Counted from the stretch's first letter, positions 33,261 to 42,405 are shown. The stretch: DNA of 64,000 nucleotides from Nitrosarchaeum sp. (GCA_023264875.1 JAHFUX010000003.1:1-64000), one strand, 5' to 3'. Notes: generated from the sequence alone by a model not told the origin. Numbers and translations: made by a program.

Positions 33261-34736
33261 ATGATGAAGATAAGAGTAGAAAATCCAAATAATGTGAAAA
33301 AAACAACAATGCTTTGTGGATTTGTCTTAGAAGATTCAGATAAAGTATTGGGATTAGAAAATGTGGATTCTAGAATCATCCCAGCAATAAAACAGTCAAT
33401 AAATGATATGGGTGGAATATTTGGCAAAATAGTGGTCATTCCAACTACAGGTAAAACAGTACAAAGAATACTCTTAGCAGGGTTAGGTAAAAAAGAGAAC
33501 ATCGCTAATGACACCATAAGATTTGTTTCAGGTAAAATTGCTCAAAAGGCTAGAGAGTTAAAACTAAAAGAATTTTCTATAATAACACCTCCAAGTTCTC
33601 TAATTGAGCCTATTTCAGCTGTAGTCCAGATAGTAGAAGGATGTAAAATGTCTCTGTATAAATTTGAAAAATATAAATCAAAAAAAGAAAATAGCATCCC
33701 AGATCTTACAATTTTAGTTTCTAAATCAGAAAAGATTTCAAAAGCAATAAAAATTGCAGAGATTGTTTCGGATGGAGCTATATACACAAAGAATATTGCT
33801 AATTTGCCTCCAAACGAATGCACACCTGCAACATTGGCAAATTTTGCAAGGATCATATCAAAAAAGAACAATATGAAATGTAACGTCATTTCAAAAAATG
33901 ATCTCAAAAAGAAAGGATTTGGTGGAATTACTGCTGTAGGACAAGGAAGTAAAAACGAACCTAAACTGATAATTTTAGAACATAATCGTGGTTCTCGAAA
34001 TGAAAAACCAATTGTATTAGTTGGCAAAGCAGTAACGTTTGATACGGGTGGTATTTCGTTAAAACCTGGTGATAAAATGGATGAAATGAAATTCGATAAG
34101 TGTGGTGGATGTACGGTCATTGGAATAATGAAAGCAGTGTCAGAATTAAAATTGCCAATCAATTTAGTAGGAATTATTCCATCAGTTGAAAATATGCCCA
34201 GTGGAGAATCGTATAGGCCTGGAGACATTATAAAATTATACAGTGGAAAAACTGCCGAGATTTTAAATACAGATGCAGAAGGCAGATTAATTTTAGCAGA
34301 TGCGTTATCTTATGGAGAAAAACAATATTCACCAAAGGCAATTATTGATTTTGCAACATTGACAGGAGCATGCATAATTGCACTAGGTACGAACATAGCA
34401 GGTATGGTTTCAAATAACGATAAACTAGCACAGAAGATCATAGAATCATCAAAAAGAACAACAGAAGAGATTTGGGAGCTACCACTAAATGACGACTATA
34501 TGGATATGATAAAATCAGATGTTGCAGATATGAAAAATGTTGGAATTGGAAGAGCTGCAGGTACCATTACTGCTGCAGCATTCTTAAGAAATGCGATTGA
34601 AAGTACACCTTGGGTGCATATTGATATTGCAGGTGTTGCATGGACACAAGTAGCAACAAAAGATAAGCCTTACAATTCAAAAGGCGCTACAGGTTTTGGA
34701 GTAAGATTAATTTTGGATTACTTACAAAATATATAA
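33261..34736 (+). CDS. pepA: Leucyl aminopeptidase (M17 family)
   Basis: This 491-residue dinuclear-metal peptidase removes N-terminal residues from peptides in the cytoplasm. The metal ligands and catalytic residues are visible in LVGKAVTFDTGGISLKP, MKFDKCGG and the signature NTDAEGRLILADAL. The N-terminal macrodomain-like region occupies about 1-170. Two consecutive ATG codons allow a start one codon later. The usual small residues after DM are replaced by DKCGG, a mild deviation. Confidence 0.93.
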   Translation: MMKIRVENPNNVKKTTMLCGFVLEDSDKVLGLENVDSRIIPAIKQSINDMGGIFGKIVVIPTTGKTVQRILLAGLGKKENIANDTIRFVSGKIAQKARELKLKEFSIITPPSSLIEPISAVVQIVEGCKMSLYKFEKYKSKKENSIPDLTILVSKSEKISKAIKIAEIVSDGAIYTKNIANLPPNECTPATLANFARIISKKNNMKCNVISKNDLKKKGFGGITAVGQGSKNEPKLIILEHNRGSRNEKPIVLVGKAVTFDTGGISLKPGDKMDEMKFDKCGGCTVIGIMKAVSELKLPINLVGIIPSVENMPSGESYRPGDIIKLYSGKTAEILNTDAEGRLILADALSYGEKQYSPKAIIDFATLTGACIIALGTNIAGMVSNNDKLAQKIIESSKRTTEEIWELPLNDDYMDMIKSDVADMKNVGIGRAAGTITAAAFLRNAIESTPWVHIDIAGVAWTQVATKDKPYNSKGATGFGVRLILDYLQNI

Positions 34737-34775
34737 ATTCAAAAATACAAATTAGAACAATATAGTTATTGAAAA

Positions 34776-34904
34776 TTAGTAGCCTCTACTGTTTCTATCG
34801 GGTTTATCGATATTTGGATTTCTAAAACCATGTTTATCCATCATGTGATTTAGAAATCGTATATCATCTGAAAACTGTTGTCCACAGACAGCACAATTAG
34901 GCAT
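34776..34904 (-). CDS. Small C2H2 zinc-finger protein
   Basis: The 42-residue product starting MPNCAVCG has Cys-x2-Cys-x12-His-x4-His (CAVCGQQF ... NHMMDKH), a C2H2 finger, then a polar tail. I place the start at the Met next to the finger. A TATA-like TTTTAATA on the minus strand near 34940 would initiate about 10 bases upstream of it. A longer in-frame version would run into the 5S rRNA gene and is unlikely. It may bind DNA, RNA or a protein; nothing more can be said. Confidence 0.6.
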   Translation of the reverse strand: MPNCAVCGQQFSDDIRFLNHMMDKHGFRNPNIDKPDRNSRGY

Positions 34905-34967
34905 TGAAATCATAGAATAAATCATAAATTCCATATTAAAAGATTGGTTGAAAATATAATAGAAAAT

Positions 34968-35080
34968 GCCAGCACTGTTGCTTCCCAAGAGCTCTCGCAC
35001 CTTAGTAGCACAACAGCGACATTAGGTTTGACTTCCAAGTTCGGAATGGGATTGGGTCGCACCCTAACGCTATGGCCGGC
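34968..35080 (-). rRNA. rrf: 5S ribosomal RNA
   Basis: On the minus strand the sequence opens GCCGGCCATAGC, contains CCCAATCCCATTCCGAAC and GGAAGTCAAACC (conserved loop B/C regions), and closes GAAGCAACAGTGCTGGC. The first and last six bases pair (GCCGGC with GCTGGC). The ends may extend by a few bases. No 16S or 23S gene is near, as is usual for thaumarchaea, where 5S is unlinked. Confidence 0.95.
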
Positions 35081-35100
35081 TTGAACAATGTTGACAGATT

Positions 35101-35114
35101 CTTATCTATTAAGG
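35101..35114 (-). promoter_or_regulatory. TATA-like element of the 5S rRNA gene
   Basis: Read on the minus strand this is CCTTAATAGATAAG, centred about 27 bases upstream of the first base of 5S rRNA. It sits in the divergent region shared with the ABCE1 gene, whose own GTATAAAG lies near 35145. Confidence 0.5.
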
Positions 35115-35174
35115 TAACGCCCTATTTGAGATAGTTCAAAAGAGGTATAAAGCAAGGAATAATCGAATTACGAC

Positions 35175-36962
35175 ATGACTCACAGAGTTGCAGTACTAGA
35201 CAAAGACCTTTGCCAGCCAAAAAAATGTGGTTTAGAGTGCATAAAATATTGTCCAGTCAACAAATCAGGGGCTGATTGCATCATACTTAACGAAGAAACA
35301 AAAAAAGCCCAGATAGATGAAGATATTTGTAATGGATGTGGCATATGTGTCAAAGTTTGTCCCTTTGATGCAATTACTATTGTTAATTTACCATCTGAAT
35401 TAGCATCAGATAAAATTCATCAGTATGGTCCAAACTCATTTCGATTATACAAATTACCTACACCAAGAAAAGGGGAAGTTGTAGGATTACTAGGCAGAAA
35501 TGGAATGGGAAAAAGTACCGTAGTAAACATTCTTGCTGGAAACTTGAAACCAAATTTAGGAAGATATGAAAACCCTCCAGAATGGGATGAAATTTTAAAG
35601 CATTATGGCGGAACAGAATTAAAATCTCATTTTGAAAAAATTAAAAATAAACAACTTCGTGCATCAATTAAACCACAACAAGTACATCATGTTGCACAAG
35701 CATTTGATGGAACTGGAAAAGAGTTGATGGAAAAATATGATGAGCGCGGAGTATCAAGAGAATTAATCAAAGAATTAGAATTAGAAAATTCGATGGAACA
35801 AAATCTCAAAGAACTTAGTGGAGGAGAACTTCAAAGATTAGCCATAGCAGCTGTTGCATCAAAAGATACAGAATTTTACTTTTTTGATGAACCATCATCA
35901 TATAATGATGTTTTTCAAAGAAAAAGTGTAGCGAGAGTAATTCAAAGTTTATCTAAAATTGGAAAAAGCGTAATGGTTGTTGAACATGATTTAACATTAC
36001 TTGATTTTCTTAGTGATTACATAGAAGTGCTTTATGGCGAACCTGCAGCATACGGAATAGTTTCTAGTGTATTATCAACCAAAATTGGAATCAATGTGTT
36101 TCTTGATGGTTATCTGCCAACTGAAAATGTTAGATTTAGAGACAAGAAGTTTTCTTTTGACGTATCTTCTTCATCTACTGATGAGTTTCAAGAAGGAAGT
36201 GAAATTATGGCATATCCAAAACTAGAGAAAAAATATGCAACATTCTCAGTTACTGTTGAGCCAGGCAGAGTAAGAAAAGGTGAAGTATTAGGGATAATGG
36301 GTGCAAACGCACTTGGAAAAACAACACTGATGAAGATGATTGCAGGTGTTGAAAAACCAAATTTAGGAGAAATTGATAAAAAAATAAAAATTGCATATAA
36401 ACCGCAATATCTTCAAAATGATATTGATGCTGAAGTTATTGCATTACTAGATAAAGCAAATAGTGGTGCAATTGAAGGTAGTCAGGAAGAAGAACAGATA
36501 CTAGAACCATTGAAAATTAAAAAACTATACAATAAATCAGTAAAGAATCTATCAGGGGGAGAATTACAAAAAGTTTCAGTTGCGGCATGTCTTTTACAAA
36601 AAGTAGATCTTTATGCATTAGATGAGCCATCTGCATTTTTAGATGTAGAAGATAGAATAACGATTGCAAAATTCTTACAAAAATTTGTTCGATCATTTGG
36701 AAAAACGGCTATTGTGATAGATCACGACATACAATTAATGGATCTTATATCGGATTCTATGATAATTTTTGAAGGTGTGTCTGGATTATCGGGACATGCA
36801 ACATCTCCAATGCCAAAAGCAGATGCAATGAATAGATTCCTCAAATCACTTGACATGTCATTTAGAAGAGATGAAAGAAGTTTGAGACCACGTGTAAACA
36901 AATTAGCAAGTAGATTAGATAAAGAGCAAAAAAGTTTAGGAAATTTCTATTATAAAAATTGA
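35175..36962 (+). CDS. abce1: ABCE1/Rli1 ribosome recycling ATPase
   Basis: This 595-residue protein splits ribosomes after termination. The N-terminal region (about 1-75) has two [4Fe-4S] ferredoxin-type motifs, including CNGCGICVKVCPFDAI. Two ABC ATPase domains follow: Walker A GRNGMGKST and GANALGKTT, signatures LSGGELQRLAIA and LSGGELQKVSVA, and Walker B FFDEPSS and ALDEPSA. The hinge lies around residue 300-345. It overlaps the Trm5 gene by four bases, which joins ribosome recycling with tRNA modification in one transcript. Confidence 0.97.
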   Translation: MTHRVAVLDKDLCQPKKCGLECIKYCPVNKSGADCIILNEETKKAQIDEDICNGCGICVKVCPFDAITIVNLPSELASDKIHQYGPNSFRLYKLPTPRKGEVVGLLGRNGMGKSTVVNILAGNLKPNLGRYENPPEWDEILKHYGGTELKSHFEKIKNKQLRASIKPQQVHHVAQAFDGTGKELMEKYDERGVSRELIKELELENSMEQNLKELSGGELQRLAIAAVASKDTEFYFFDEPSSYNDVFQRKSVARVIQSLSKIGKSVMVVEHDLTLLDFLSDYIEVLYGEPAAYGIVSSVLSTKIGINVFLDGYLPTENVRFRDKKFSFDVSSSSTDEFQEGSEIMAYPKLEKKYATFSVTVEPGRVRKGEVLGIMGANALGKTTLMKMIAGVEKPNLGEIDKKIKIAYKPQYLQNDIDAEVIALLDKANSGAIEGSQEEEQILEPLKIKKLYNKSVKNLSGGELQKVSVAACLLQKVDLYALDEPSAFLDVEDRITIAKFLQKFVRSFGKTAIVIDHDIQLMDLISDSMIIFEGVSGLSGHATSPMPKADAMNRFLKSLDMSFRRDERSLRPRVNKLASRLDKEQKSLGNFYYKN

Positions 36963-37795
36963 CTCGAATGTTAAAGAGATCATTGGAAAATATACTTACT
37001 TCACAAGAAAGCCAAGAACTAATCTCATCTTTTGATCAGATTGGAGATATAATTATAGTTAGAATTCCTGATTCGTTGCTAACAAAGAAGAAAATCATTG
37101 GTGAAACTCTTCTAAACGAAGTAAAAATTGCAAAGAGTGTTTTTTATCAAGCTTCTGCTGTTGAAGGAGATTTTCGTACCAGAAATTTAGAGATTCTAGC
37201 AGGAGAAGATAAAACAGAAACAGAATACAAAGAATTTGGCTGTAAATTTACAGTGGATGTTGAAAATGCATTTTTTTCACCTAGATTATCTACGGAAAGA
37301 GAAAGAATTGCCAATTTAGTTCAAAATGGTGAAACTATAGTCAATATGTTTGCAGGCGTAGGCATGTTTTCAATTATGATTGCAAAAAAGAAGAAATGTA
37401 CGGTATACAGCATAGATATCAATCCAATTGCAGCAAAACTTTGTGAAAAAAATATAATCTCAAATAAGCTTGCAGGAAACATCATCTCAATAAATGGAGA
37501 TGCATCGCAAGTAATTCAAGAACAATTAGAGAATAAATCAGATAGAACTTTAATGCTTCTCCCTGAAAGATCAGACGAATTCTTAGAGTCTGCAATTAAT
37601 GCAACAAAAAGTGGTGGAATAATTCACTATTATTCTCACATTCATGCAGATAAAAAATTAAATGCGGGAAAACTTTCGGAAGAACACTATTTGCAAGTAA
37701 CTCCAGTTAAATCAGAAATTTTAGGATCGAAAATAGTCAGAGCTGTAGGTCCTAGATACTATCAAACAGTTGTAGATGTAAAGATTTCAAAATAA
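36959..37795 (+). CDS. trm5: tRNA (guanine37-N1)-methyltransferase Trm5-like
   Basis: This 278-residue SAM enzyme methylates G37 beside the anticodon, which prevents frameshifting. The N-terminal RNA-binding part is short. The catalytic core has the Trm5/Taw2 motif FFSPRLSTERERIANLV, then VNMFAGVGMFSIMIAKK (SAM loop), SIDINPIAAKLCEKN, and MLLPERSDEFL in place of the usual NLP motif. The start is TTG in the TTGA overlap with abce1; an ATG three codons later is possible. The related wyosine enzyme Taw2 remains an alternative. Confidence 0.87.
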   Translation: MTRMLKRSLENILTSQESQELISSFDQIGDIIIVRIPDSLLTKKKIIGETLLNEVKIAKSVFYQASAVEGDFRTRNLEILAGEDKTETEYKEFGCKFTVDVENAFFSPRLSTERERIANLVQNGETIVNMFAGVGMFSIMIAKKKKCTVYSIDINPIAAKLCEKNIISNKLAGNIISINGDASQVIQEQLENKSDRTLMLLPERSDEFLESAINATKSGGIIHYYSHIHADKKLNAGKLSEEHYLQVTPVKSEILGSKIVRAVGPRYYQTVVDVKISK

Positions 37796-37796
37796 A

Positions 37797-38015
37797 TTAA
37801 TTATCTGATGAAATTGATGCAGATGAAGGTTTTGTAGTTGCCATCACATACCCAATCCAAGCTACTACACCAAGTATTCCACCTGCAATCATCAAAATAG
37901 ATAATTGTAATACAATAGGACTCCATTCAGATAGCATTAGCAAATATGCATAAAGAAAGAATGCAGTAATGCATAGTACAAAAATTGTAATCCCCATTCC
38001 TTTACGTTTATCCAT
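37797..38015 (-). CDS. Small two-TM membrane protein
   Basis: This 72-residue protein has two hydrophobic helices (about 8-28 and 35-58), a basic N-terminus (MDKRKG) and a Ser-rich polar tail. No charged catalytic residues lie in the membrane part. It is convergent with the Trm5 gene, one base apart. The family is not recognised and no function is proposed. Confidence 0.65.
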   Translation of the reverse strand: MDKRKGMGITIFVLCITAFFLYAYLLMLSEWSPIVLQLSILMIAGGILGVVAWIGYVMATTKPSSASISSDN

Positions 38016-38053
38016 TGAGCTAAAGTTTGGTGTGAGTTATTTATTGGTTTGAA

Positions 38054-38551
38054 CTAGTTTAGTTCAATTGCCATAAGATATGCGTCTTCACCATCACGAT
38101 AATACACACTGAGTTTTTGTCTAATAACAAAACCTAGTTTTTCATACAATCGTACAGCATCATTATTACTACATCGTACCTCAAGATAGAACTCGTCACA
38201 TTTTTTTAGCTTAACGCCATTTACAGATTCTTCAACTAATGCTTTGCCAATGCCTTTTTTTCTATATTCATCAAGAACTGCAATAGATACCACATGGCCT
38301 TTTTTTACAAATCCTAATTTTTTGAAATTAGAAAAACCATATTCAGTTTTACACATTATATATCCAACATGCTTTCCTCCAATTTCTGCAACAATGAAAG
38401 CCTCCGGAATTTCCGCAAGCAGACTTTCATAGAAATAATCAGAATAATGTTCAGGAAGCGTTTTCAGATTGATTTCCATGACTGGAATCAGATCGCTTGG
38501 TTCTGCACGACGTATGTTACAGTCACCTAATTGTCTGAGAATTACTTGCAT
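38054..38551 (-). CDS. rimI: N-terminal protein acetyltransferase (RimI/Ard1-like)
   Basis: This is a 165-residue GNAT enzyme. Acetyl-CoA loop residues are in VLDEYRKKGIGKALVE. The C-terminal block LEVRCSNNDAVRLYEKLGF followed by YYRDGEDAYLM is typical of archaeal Ard1/Naa10-like enzymes, which acetylate Ser/Ala/Met N-termini of proteins. It is preceded on the same strand by nothing within 75 bases and is divergent from the site-2 protease gene. Confidence 0.88.
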   Translation of the reverse strand: MQVILRQLGDCNIRRAEPSDLIPVMEINLKTLPEHYSDYFYESLLAEIPEAFIVAEIGGKHVGYIMCKTEYGFSNFKKLGFVKKGHVVSIAVLDEYRKKGIGKALVEESVNGVKLKKCDEFYLEVRCSNNDAVRLYEKLGFVIRQKLSVYYRDGEDAYLMAIELN

Positions 38552-38627
38552 AACTAGTATATTTTATTGTCAATATTTAATTTTAAACCACAAAACCATT
38601 TAATGGAAAGAAATAGCCGTAAACAGA

Positions 38628-39734
38628 ATGAGTGATCCTACGCAGGAAGACGTGATTTCCTTAGTCAATTCATTGTTTGAGGTAAATCAGTTCAACAGAG
38701 AAATGTATTCTTTGGAGTTTAGGATCAGTGATCATGATTTTAAATCAAAATTTGAGGATTTAGCCAGAAAATTAGAAAATATGAACTATGTTTGTAAGCT
38801 TGAACAAATGGAAGATGGTAAATATATTATCATTCAAAAATTTACTCCAAAAAAACAAAAGAAGTGGTTAAGCGCATCTTGGACTCCACGAATTTTGTTT
38901 GCAGTTGTCATCACATTTGTAATGATTGACGGTTATTATCGTACTACAGGAACAAATTCCATTATAGATATTGGGGAACCACTAGAAATGGCAGGAATCT
39001 ATACACTTTCACTTTTAGGAATTTTAGGAATTCATGAGTTGGGTCATCTAGTTGCAGCTAAGGCTCACAAACTAAAGACAACATGGCCATTTTTCATACC
39101 AGGATTACCAATTATTGGAATTCCAACCTTTGGCGCATTTATTCAATCGCGTGGATTAACAATTAATCGAGAAATTTTATTTGATGTAGCAATAGCAGGG
39201 CCAATTGCAGGACTGGTAATTACAATCATAGTTTCAATGTATGGTGCATACACTGCACCAATACTACAAGAAAATGTTGCACAAGGACTTTTTGCAGATT
39301 CAAAATTAATGGAATGGAATCAAGGAGAACCATTACTAATGACTGCAAGTTTAGCGTTGTTTGGAAAAGGTGGGACAGGTCATGAAGTAATAATGACGCC
39401 AGTTTTATTTGCAGCTTGGATTGGATTTTTAATCACGTTCTTGAATTTATTACCAGCTTGGCAGCTAGATGGTGGTCACATGGCAAGAACTCTACTTGGT
39501 GCTAAACGTCACAAGTATGCAACAATTGGAAGTATGGCAATTCTTGTTTTGTTAAATTATTGGTTAATGGCAATGTTGATTCTTGTTTTAAGTTCAAAAA
39601 ATCCTAGTGCAACACCACTTGATGATGTTTCCCCATTATCAAAAAATAGAAAACTTGCATACTTGGGTATCATAGGATTAGCTGTTTTGTGTGCACCAAT
39701 ACCATCAAATTTTTTACCTAATTTTTTACCTTAG
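38628..39734 (+). CDS. Site-2 protease-type membrane metalloprotease (M50)
   Basis: This 368-residue intramembrane zinc protease has a soluble N-terminal region (about 1-85). The membrane core has the zinc motif HELGHLVAAKAHKL (about 137) and the third ligand in NLLPAWQLDGGHMA (about 277-290). About six to seven TM helices are seen and no PDZ domain is evident. It should cleave membrane-bound regulators or signal peptides, and the substrate is unknown. The C-terminus overlaps the convergent LarA-like gene by nine bases. Confidence 0.92.
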   Translation: MSDPTQEDVISLVNSLFEVNQFNREMYSLEFRISDHDFKSKFEDLARKLENMNYVCKLEQMEDGKYIIIQKFTPKKQKKWLSASWTPRILFAVVITFVMIDGYYRTTGTNSIIDIGEPLEMAGIYTLSLLGILGIHELGHLVAAKAHKLKTTWPFFIPGLPIIGIPTFGAFIQSRGLTINREILFDVAIAGPIAGLVITIIVSMYGAYTAPILQENVAQGLFADSKLMEWNQGEPLLMTASLALFGKGGTGHEVIMTPVLFAAWIGFLITFLNLLPAWQLDGGHMARTLLGAKRHKYATIGSMAILVLLNYWLMAMLILVLSSKNPSATPLDDVSPLSKNRKLAYLGIIGLAVLCAPIPSNFLPNFLP

Positions 39735-40808
39735 TAAAACTCTAGCCCCATCCATTACAACTGCAACTTTTTGTCTAGTACCTTGAGTTTTCAGAATATA
39801 ATCCAAAGAGGGTTTGATTCCAGATAAGGAAATCATGTTTAATTTCTTTACATAATATTCTGGAAGAATTGAAACCAACCCAATTTGAAAATTCTTTTGT
39901 ATTTCTGATAAAAATAATAGATCCTCCATTCCAGAAATGTATTTAGTCGGATTTCGAAGTTGATCAAGACTCAGTCTACCCTCAATGTATTGCTGAAGTG
40001 CATCAGAACCCAAGCCAGATTTACATTCTGCTACCAAGATAGATAGACCTCCATTTTGTATTGCACTAGCACAATTCCAAAGAGAGGAAAGAGATTTTCC
40101 AAGATTATCATTACTTGAATCTTTTCCAGTGCTGATTATCATTGATTTGTGGTGACCTATATCTTTGATTGCAAATGATTCTAGAGTTTTTACAGATGAA
40201 ACAGTTTCGGAAGGATGACCTATTGTAAAATCAACAATACCTTGTGAATTTGCCACAATTTCAATTGCCTTAATTTCAAAATTATCAGCAAATTTTTTAG
40301 ATTCATCAAAACTTTCAGTCATTTGTCCAGGTGTAGGAAGATTACTCTTTCTTTTTGCATATGCCGAAAGCATTGATTCCTGACCAAACTTTTTGATTAA
40401 TCTGGTAGAAATTGTTTCATATCCAAATAAACCATCAAATTCCATTTCCCCGACAAAAACAAGATTGGAATTAGAAAGATCAGCGTTGTCAAACTCATTA
40501 ATTGAGCTTCCTTCGGGTAGACCAGATTTTACTAGATTCATTATTTTTTTCTCAGCCAAAATTTTAGGAAACGGTAATGACTTTTGTTCACATGTTATAA
40601 ATAATGATGAGATGATTTTTTGAATAGATTTTGAGTTATGTAAAACTACAAGTTCCATAGGTTTTGTTAAATCAATAGTACTCAGTTTTTCATTGATCGC
40701 TATATCTTCTAAGATTTTACCATCAGAATCAATTTTTTGTTCTAGATTCTCTGCCCGAATATCTAGAACAACATCAGTAATACCATAATTTAACCAGATT
40801 TCAGGCAT
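39726..40808 (-). CDS. Divergent LarA-like protein
   Basis: This 360-residue protein has an N-terminus (WLNYGITDVVLDI) and a C-terminal block (ASAIQNGGLSILVAECKSGLGS, split here as ASAIQNGGLS and ILVAECKSGLGS). Both resemble the lactate racemase LarA fold (DUF2088). The GxHR-type catalytic and nickel-pincer ligands of true LarA are not obvious, so it may not be a racemase. The chosen Met is six codons inside a longer frame. A minus-strand TATA-like TTTATTTT about 25 bases upstream fits it. It is divergent from pyrE. Confidence 0.6.
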   Translation of the reverse strand: MPEIWLNYGITDVVLDIRAENLEQKIDSDGKILEDIAINEKLSTIDLTKPMELVVLHNSKSIQKIISSLFITCEQKSLPFPKILAEKKIMNLVKSGLPEGSSINEFDNADLSNSNLVFVGEMEFDGLFGYETISTRLIKKFGQESMLSAYAKRKSNLPTPGQMTESFDESKKFADNFEIKAIEIVANSQGIVDFTIGHPSETVSSVKTLESFAIKDIGHHKSMIISTGKDSSNDNLGKSLSSLWNCASAIQNGGLSILVAECKSGLGSDALQQYIEGRLSLDQLRNPTKYISGMEDLLFLSEIQKNFQIGLVSILPEYYVKKLNMISLSGIKPSLDYILKTQGTRQKVAVVMDGARVLLR

Positions 40809-40858
40809 GATTAATACACAATACAAACCAAAATAAATCCAGTGTAGTTAATTTAGAT

Positions 40859-41464
40859 ATGGAATTTGTAAAAGAGTTTGCAACCTTTTTGCATCAAAAG
40901 GGGATAATAAAATTTGGTAATTTTACACTTGCTAGTGGCAAAAAAAGTTCATACTATGTTGATTTGAGACTAGTTCCTAGTTACCCTCATCAATTTAGAA
41001 CTATGATAAAATATCTGCAAAACAATATTGCAGAAAGTGTGGGATTGGATAGTTTTGATTCTTTAGTATCAGTTCCTACTGGAGGTTTGGTTATTGCATC
41101 AGCATTGGCAATTGAAACAGTTAAGCCATTAATCTATGTAAGAAGCAACCCCAAAGAATATGGAACTTCAAAATCAGTCGAAGGGCAAATTCAGGAAGGA
41201 ATGAAGGTTGTAATGATAGATGATGTTGCAACAACTGGAGGTTCAGTTGTAAATGCAATAAAATCACTAAAAGAAGTAAACATAACAATAGAAGATGCAT
41301 ATGTAATTGTCAATAGAATGGAGGGTGCAGATGAAGCACTAAAAGAATTAGGAGTTAAATTACATTCTATCACCAATATAATACAAATCACACAAGTATT
41401 ACACGAACAAAAACTTGTTGATGACGATACTTTAGAAAAAGTAAGAAAACAGATTAGCAAGTAA
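40859..41464 (+). CDS. pyrE: Orotate phosphoribosyltransferase
   Basis: The enzyme joins orotate to PRPP to form OMP in pyrimidine synthesis. The 201-residue protein has FTLASGKKSSYYVDLR at the N-terminus, the PRPP loop VVMIDDVATTGGS (about 120), and the flexible-loop residues YVRSNPKEYGTSKSVEG. It is a single-gene unit here; the decarboxylase pyrF is not adjacent. Confidence 0.95.
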   Translation: MEFVKEFATFLHQKGIIKFGNFTLASGKKSSYYVDLRLVPSYPHQFRTMIKYLQNNIAESVGLDSFDSLVSVPTGGLVIASALAIETVKPLIYVRSNPKEYGTSKSVEGQIQEGMKVVMIDDVATTGGSVVNAIKSLKEVNITIEDAYVIVNRMEGADEALKELGVKLHSITNIIQITQVLHEQKLVDDDTLEKVRKQISK

Positions 41465-41576
41465 TTTTTGGCAGCTCAGACAAATGCCTTTCAATCATCG
41501 TTCAGATATAACTCTGATTCTTCATCGCAGCCAGTAAATTTTGTTTGTGCTCATTTTAAAACTAATGGAAATAATA

Positions 41577-41650
41577 TGGGCCCAAAGGGCTTCGATCCCT
41601 TGACTCCCCGGTTATGAGCCGGGTACTCTACCAAGCTGAGTTATGGGCCC
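41577..41650 (-). tRNA. tRNA with CAT anticodon (Ile2 or elongator Met)
   Basis: On the minus strand the acceptor is GGGCCCA/TGGGCCC-type with discriminator A. The anticodon stem CCCGG/CCGGG encloses CTCATAA, and the T-arm reads AAGGG-ATCGAAG-CCCTT. The GGGCCC acceptor and CTCATAA loop resemble archaeal tRNA-Ile2, whose wobble C is converted to agmatidine, but elongator Met cannot be excluded. It lacks the features of the initiator. No intron and no CCA are encoded. Confidence 0.88.
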
Positions 41651-41691
41651 TAAGCAGATGGATTTTGCCTTCAGTATAAAATGTTATGAGC

Positions 41692-42324
41692 TCAACAATA
41701 TTCTTCATAACAACTATCAAGCAACAGATTTTGTGCAGATATAGATTTGTCTGCGATATGGATCAAATTATCTGAATCAGTTGATGTTTTTTCAAGAATA
41801 TTTCTCCAAGATGCAGCATGACGAATATCAGCTTCTGTATGAAGTTTAAAGTATTCCGTAGCCTCTTCATTAGATATCCCATAGAATTTTGCTAAGCCAT
41901 CAAGTTTTGTTTGGCTAATTTTAGGAATTTCTTTTTCAAAAGCATACATTGCACATGTCCCACCTTCATAGGTATTCATTAATTCAGATAATTCCAAAAC
42001 AGATTTCCTAGTCTTTTCTAATCCTTCATAGTGAATTAATTCATGTTCAGAAACTCCTAGTTCTCCTGCAAATTTAATCCATGATTTTATGTGAATAGAT
42101 TCCTCTTGTTGGTTATCAATTAATTCACTAATAACAGAATTGGGAGCCTTTTCTATAATAGGAGTCATAAATGATGGGACTGCCTTAACGAGTTGAAAGT
42201 ATTCTTTAGAATAACCAGATAATGAATCAAGAGTTAATTTTCCATCAGACCACATTTGATAGAATGGGTGTTTTAGTAAACTTCTTTCTTCAATCATTTC
42301 ATCAATTCGTTTTATTAGATTCAT
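41692..42324 (-). CDS. TenA/PqqC-fold protein, CADD-like
   Basis: This 210-residue helical-bundle protein of the haem-oxygenase-like fold has HPFYQMWSDGKL near the N-terminus, QQEESIHIKSWIKF, YAFEKEIP and HTEADIRHAASW. The last has the His-x3-Asp-x2-His pattern of CADD-type di-iron enzymes. Chlamydial CADD and its relatives replace the usual route to p-aminobenzoate, and a role in making the aryl part of an archaeal folate is a reasonable inference. Thiaminase TenA is less likely because its active-site Cys pattern is absent. Confidence 0.72.
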   Translation of the reverse strand: MNLIKRIDEMIEERSLLKHPFYQMWSDGKLTLDSLSGYSKEYFQLVKAVPSFMTPIIEKAPNSVISELIDNQQEESIHIKSWIKFAGELGVSEHELIHYEGLEKTRKSVLELSELMNTYEGGTCAMYAFEKEIPKISQTKLDGLAKFYGISNEEATEYFKLHTEADIRHAASWRNILEKTSTDSDNLIHIADKSISAQNLLLDSCYEEYC

Positions 42325-42405
42325 ATCACATCTTCTAATTTACCAATAAAAAATCTTTGTGTGGTTTACAAAAGATTTTATGGACAAATTACCCAATTTT
42401 GTTGG

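Noticed and set aside
33542-34228. Long open frame on the minus strand opposite pepA (228 codons)
   Set aside because: It mirrors the codon structure of pepA, which has complete family motifs. The antisense product is low-complexity Ser/Ile/Phe-rich with no motif.
34905-35000. Longer version of the C2H2 mini-protein starting near 35000
   Set aside because: It would overlap the 3' part of the 5S rRNA gene. The TATA-like element and the finger motif fit the short form.
41577-41650. Initiator tRNA-Met
   Set aside because: The acceptor and anticodon stem do not show the initiator's usual stem features. The CTCATAA loop with GGGCCC acceptor fits Ile2 or elongator Met better.
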